Assembly: GCA_000697335.1 (NCBI GenBank)
Contig: JNEM01011793.1
Span: forward strand, 1 to 13,309
Length of the DNA: 13,309 nucleotides
Reading direction: 5' to 3'
Source of the DNA: Conidiobolus incongruus B7586
Lineage: Eukaryota; Entomophthoromycota; Entomophthoromycetes; Entomophthorales; Conidiobolaceae
Shown: positions 10,051 through 13,309 of the stretch, in pieces
How the letters are laid out: the number at the start of each line of letters is the position of its first letter
Position numbering within the stretch: the stretch's first letter is position 1
Translations under genes and position numbers: made by a program
Notes under the pieces: generated by a model
Databases searched by the model: none
What the model was told of the DNA's origin: nothing
What the model saw: the letters and a program-made list of their open reading frames with translations, nothing else

Positions 10051-10439
10051 TTCATTGGTCACATTCTTTCCATCAATGATAATTTAATATTTTTTGAGAA
10101 AATTATTAGAGGGGAATTGAGGTGCTTTATTAAATTAATTTTACTCTTTTTTATTTAAAACAAAATGGAATAAATTGAAATTAATTTTCAAAATGATTTT
10201 TATATTATTCAAGAATTTCGATATTATAATGAAATTAATATGATTTCATCAATTTTATATTAGATATTTAGATACTGTCAACTTTAAATAACCATATAAT
10301 TATGTTAAATATTATTTTATTAGTTGATATATTAATTTTAATTTTAACAAGTAAATTAATAATTGATAAAATTTTCATTAATTATTTTAATTGATGGAAA
10401 TTTTTTTGGATGAATATAGGAAAATTTATTAGTTTCTTA

Positions 10440-10560
10440 ATATATAATAAATCGAAAATATTTTAGCCTGATTAGAAGCTTTTTATAACTTAAAAAATTT
10501 ATCTTTTAATATTATAGAATTCAAGAAATATATTTAGACTGAATTTTATCTAAGGAAATG
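10440..10560 (+). repeat. Possible third, partial copy of the flanking repeat
   Basis: Positions 10469-10494 match 13262-13288 at about 24-25 of 27 aligned positions (shared TGATTAGAA and TTTTTATAACTTAAA). The similarity fades on both sides, with weaker likeness to the left copy's continuation (AAGAAA...ATATT...AATT). The orientation is the same as the right copy. Low-complexity AT-rich sequence makes chance matches likelier, so this is tentative. Confidence 0.3.
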
Positions 10561-11904
10561 GCAAATATTTTTAAAATCAATTCTTGATAAAGATACCTAT
10601 GTATTTAAAATATTTCGATTTAAGTAACAAATTGAATCAATTTCAATAATACCAAGTAGTCATTTTTCACCCCAAGTTCTCAACTGAGCTTTGATCCGTG
10701 GCCTTGAATAGAACTTGAATTGAATCAATAAGAGCAAAGACTTTTTTATCCAAATAATAAATAATTTAAATAAACAGAATTTTTGACTAATGTTATATGC
10801 ATATTGAGCATTAATAAAATTGGAATGAATGTTATTTAGTTCATTCATATATTGCTATAATTTTTATTTTTGAATTATCAAAAGTCAATTTTTGAGGTAA
10901 TTATTAATAATATATAGTCTAATTAATTCGCTTAAAAGATATTTATGTAGCGTGTACTAATAGTAAAAGTGATTTCATTACCCACAACCAATGCTTACTC
11001 CTCTCTCTATCACAAAACCTATAGATACAGATCTATTAATGATTAATAAAAGGATTGACTTATGCAATTATGCCAAACTTGATATGATTGATCTGAACAT
11101 CCATTTAAATCAAACATAAATTTGATTTAAAATTTGTAATACTAATTAAAAAATCAAATAATTTGAATACAACCATATTCAAACCATGTGGAAACTTGTA
11201 ATAACTTAATAATTGTATTACCTCATAATTATACTCTGCATAATCATCAATATCACATGTTTTCAATGTTGAAAAATGGTGAAGAAATTCAATTAAAATT
11301 AATTAAAAAATTATTTGAAAATAGATAGAGAAAACCATTAATAATGATATGTTTCAGTAAATAATTACTCGTTTCAGTTCCTAATATAGTCCATCTAAGT
11401 ATATATCACTATTTAAAATGGATATTCCCGCAATTTTAAATCATAATATCATAAATTAGTCTTCGTCTTGAGGGTAATTTCAAATTTATAAAATTTTGTT
11501 ATGGTTTAATTAAAGTGAAATCAATTAATTAATAGTCAGTATTGGCAATGCGGCTGACATCAAAGGTCATATATTATTCTATTGTTACTAAAATATCTTG
11601 GATAATAATGTATATTCATCGATTTTTCGGCTAGGTATCAATCTCTCACTCATAATAATTTGAGAACTGAATAAAATAATCTATTTTGGAAAATTTTGAA
11701 TAGAATTAATATCTCAACAGTGATATAATTCAGTTGATTTCATTTAATATAAAATATCTATTTATCATTTTTATTAAACCACGATTTGAGGTAAGAAAAA
11801 TTTCAATTTAAAATTTTAATAATCTTCTCAATTAATGTATATGATCAACTAATGCATAGTAAATACAAGAATCCAACCCAGAAATTTGAAATCATTTCAA
11901 CAAT

Positions 11905-12001
11905 TTGCAACTGATAAAAAGATGCAACCTTCATAAATGAATAATTCTTTTTAATCCCTATATCCATTCTTTGACAGGATTTAATAGAATTGCAACTGAT
12001 A
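11905..12001 (+). repeat. Short direct repeat
   Basis: The 12-mer TTGCAACTGATA occurs at 11905-11916 and again at 11990-12001. It contains both G and C, so it is less likely to be pure composition than most matches in this window. Its origin is unknown. Confidence 0.5.
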
Positions 12002-12589
12002 CTAAATCCGTGATCAAATTCATATTAATTAATTTTAGTGATGGATTTATTTGATATTATTTGCTGAGTATTGTGAATTTTATACAATTATTTTATATAA
12101 AGTTTATAGATTGTCAACATAAATATTTGTACTTTTTAAAAAAATTCAAGATATTCAAAAATTGCTCGAATTATTCAAGTTCTTACTATTCATCTGTCAT
12201 TGTTAATATAAAGTTATAATTAATCTTTTTTTTTGAATTTCTGAACAATTATTTTGTAAAATTACATATTAATTCAATTAAATCTAAATTAGTGAAAAAT
12301 AGAAAATTTTTAATATCTATTCTATATAGAAATATCAACAAATATGTTGCCCATGCTTTTTAAGTTTGAACCAATATCCATTCTTTATCAAGATAATAGA
12401 AAAAGCTTTTTTTTAAGTAATATCTAAGAAGATTATATTTTAATATTATTTATTAAATATTGAATTGATAGAAAAATTAAAATATTCACTTCCATTTTTG
12501 CATTATTATATATTTAAAATTATGCAAGTTAATTATGGTTGTGATAATAGTATCTAATCCAATAATACATAATAAATAATATTATAAAG

Positions 12590-13309
12590 CTTTGTATATC
12601 AATAAATAAATTTAATTAAGTCAAAAATATCAATTAATTTATTATTTTATTTGTTTTTTTAAATTATGATATAATTTGATTAAATAATAATTTTATAAAA
12701 AAATATAAAAAAATATAAAAAATACTAACGAGTTTATTATTTATGTTTATAAAACCATATATAGCCTGTATATTTCTATAATTATAATTTTCAAATAATT
12801 ATATAATATATATATAATTTAATTTGATATTATATATACAGCTATATTTTAATAAAGGAAATTATTAAATAATTTTCATAACTTGACTTAAAAGTTAAAA
12901 AATCCATTAATATCAAAAGATTCTGATAATATTACTTTGTAATATAGATAATGAAAATTTTTTGTAAATGAAAAAAAATCAACATTTTAATTTATTAAAT
13001 TTAAAAATAAGTATATAATATAAAATTCATAATTTCCTTTATTTCTAATAACTTTTTGCTATATATTTAACAATATTTGAATATTTAAAAAATAGTTCCT
13101 TTTATTAAAAACTAAAATTTTATATTTTATAAACTAATTAAATTTTCTTGTAGAAATTTTTTTCCTTATAAGCTAGTTTTTAAATTGTTTAAAATAATTA
13201 TAATTATATAGGCTATAATTTAAAAAATATTTTAAATATTGTAGTTTTTTCTAGTTATTCTTGATTAGAAAGTTTTTTATAACTTAAATTATATATTTTA
13301 TGATTATTA
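12590..13309. repeat. Right AT-rich degenerate repeat block (inverted partner of the left end)
   Basis: G+C falls again to roughly one base in seven. From ~12870 to the window end the plus strand aligns with the reverse complement of ~1480-1010, with the anchors listed for the left block in the same order and at nearly the same spacing. The alignment between ~12590 and 12870 is unclear, so the repeat boundary on this side is uncertain; the other boundary lies beyond the window. No open frame or known element part is readable. It is best treated as an old fossil repeat. Confidence 0.65.
12694..12723 (+). repeat. Three tandem copies of a 10-base A-rich unit
   Basis: The unit TATAAAAAAA is repeated at 12694-12703 and 12704-12713, and again with one change at 12714-12723. 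It is a simple-sequence tract near the start of the right AT-rich block. Confidence 0.8.

Larger units (their letters stand above)
10051..12590. other. Gene-poor AT-rich DNA with traces of old repeats
   Basis: No exon or RNA gene is supported. The stretch has short similarities within itself (11905-11916 with 11990-12001; ~11948-11987 with ~12357-12401) and one with the right-hand repeat (10469-10494 with 13262-13288). Together these suggest that much of it is decayed repeat sequence. Reading frames here are short and without motifs. Confidence 0.45.

Noticed and set aside
10660-10848. 62-codon minus-strand frame
   Set aside because: The translation is Asn/Ile/Lys/Leu-rich, as expected by chance in AT-rich DNA, with no GC rise, CpG or splice context.

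Overview
The window looks like very AT-rich nuclear DNA from a fungus. Two genes are convincing: a mitochondrial release-factor methyltransferase (MTQ1/HemK family) and a heat-shock-factor-type transcription factor. Both are split by short spliceosomal introns, mostly about 58-66 nt, with GTAAGT/GTAATT/GTAAAT donors, CTAA(T/C)-like branch sites and TAG/CAG acceptors. This layout, the protein sequences, and a pyrimidine-rich leader in front of the transcription factor all fit a fungus. I cannot name the phylum or species from the sequence alone.

Layout. Positions 1-~1480 are an extremely AT-rich block with no readable gene. Positions 1700-2704 (minus strand) hold a two-exon MTQ1 homologue of 312 residues. 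A roughly 5 kb gene-poor gap follows; inside it, ~3620-4120 is a GC- and CpG-richer island that reads like coding DNA on the minus strand and may be a small gene or a gene relic. The transcription-factor gene has a TATA-like box at 7224 and an ATG-free, CT-rich leader. Its coding exons lie between 7693 and 9214 on the plus strand (seven exons, about 351 residues). From 9215 onward there is no confident gene, only one small unassigned ORF on the minus strand (9865-10050). From ~12,590 to the end the sequence again becomes extremely AT-rich.

The strongest large-scale structure is that the two AT-rich ends are diverged inverted copies of one repeat. Three anchors (1117-1139, 1260-1277 and 1384-1401 on the left; 13188-13210, 13046-13063 and 12926-12943 on the right) occur in reverse-complement orientation with nearly the same spacing. 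The genes therefore sit on an island between two old, inverted repeat copies about 11.5 kb apart. A short third fragment of the same repeat may lie near 10469.

The two main genes point away from each other, are about 5 kb apart and have unrelated jobs: one modifies mitochondrial translation release factors, the other is a nuclear DNA-binding regulator. Nothing suggests they work together. I found no tRNA, rRNA or CRISPR array, and no intact mobile element. The best candidates for something new are the coding-like island at 3.6-4.1 kb and the unusually clean leader of the transcription-factor gene.
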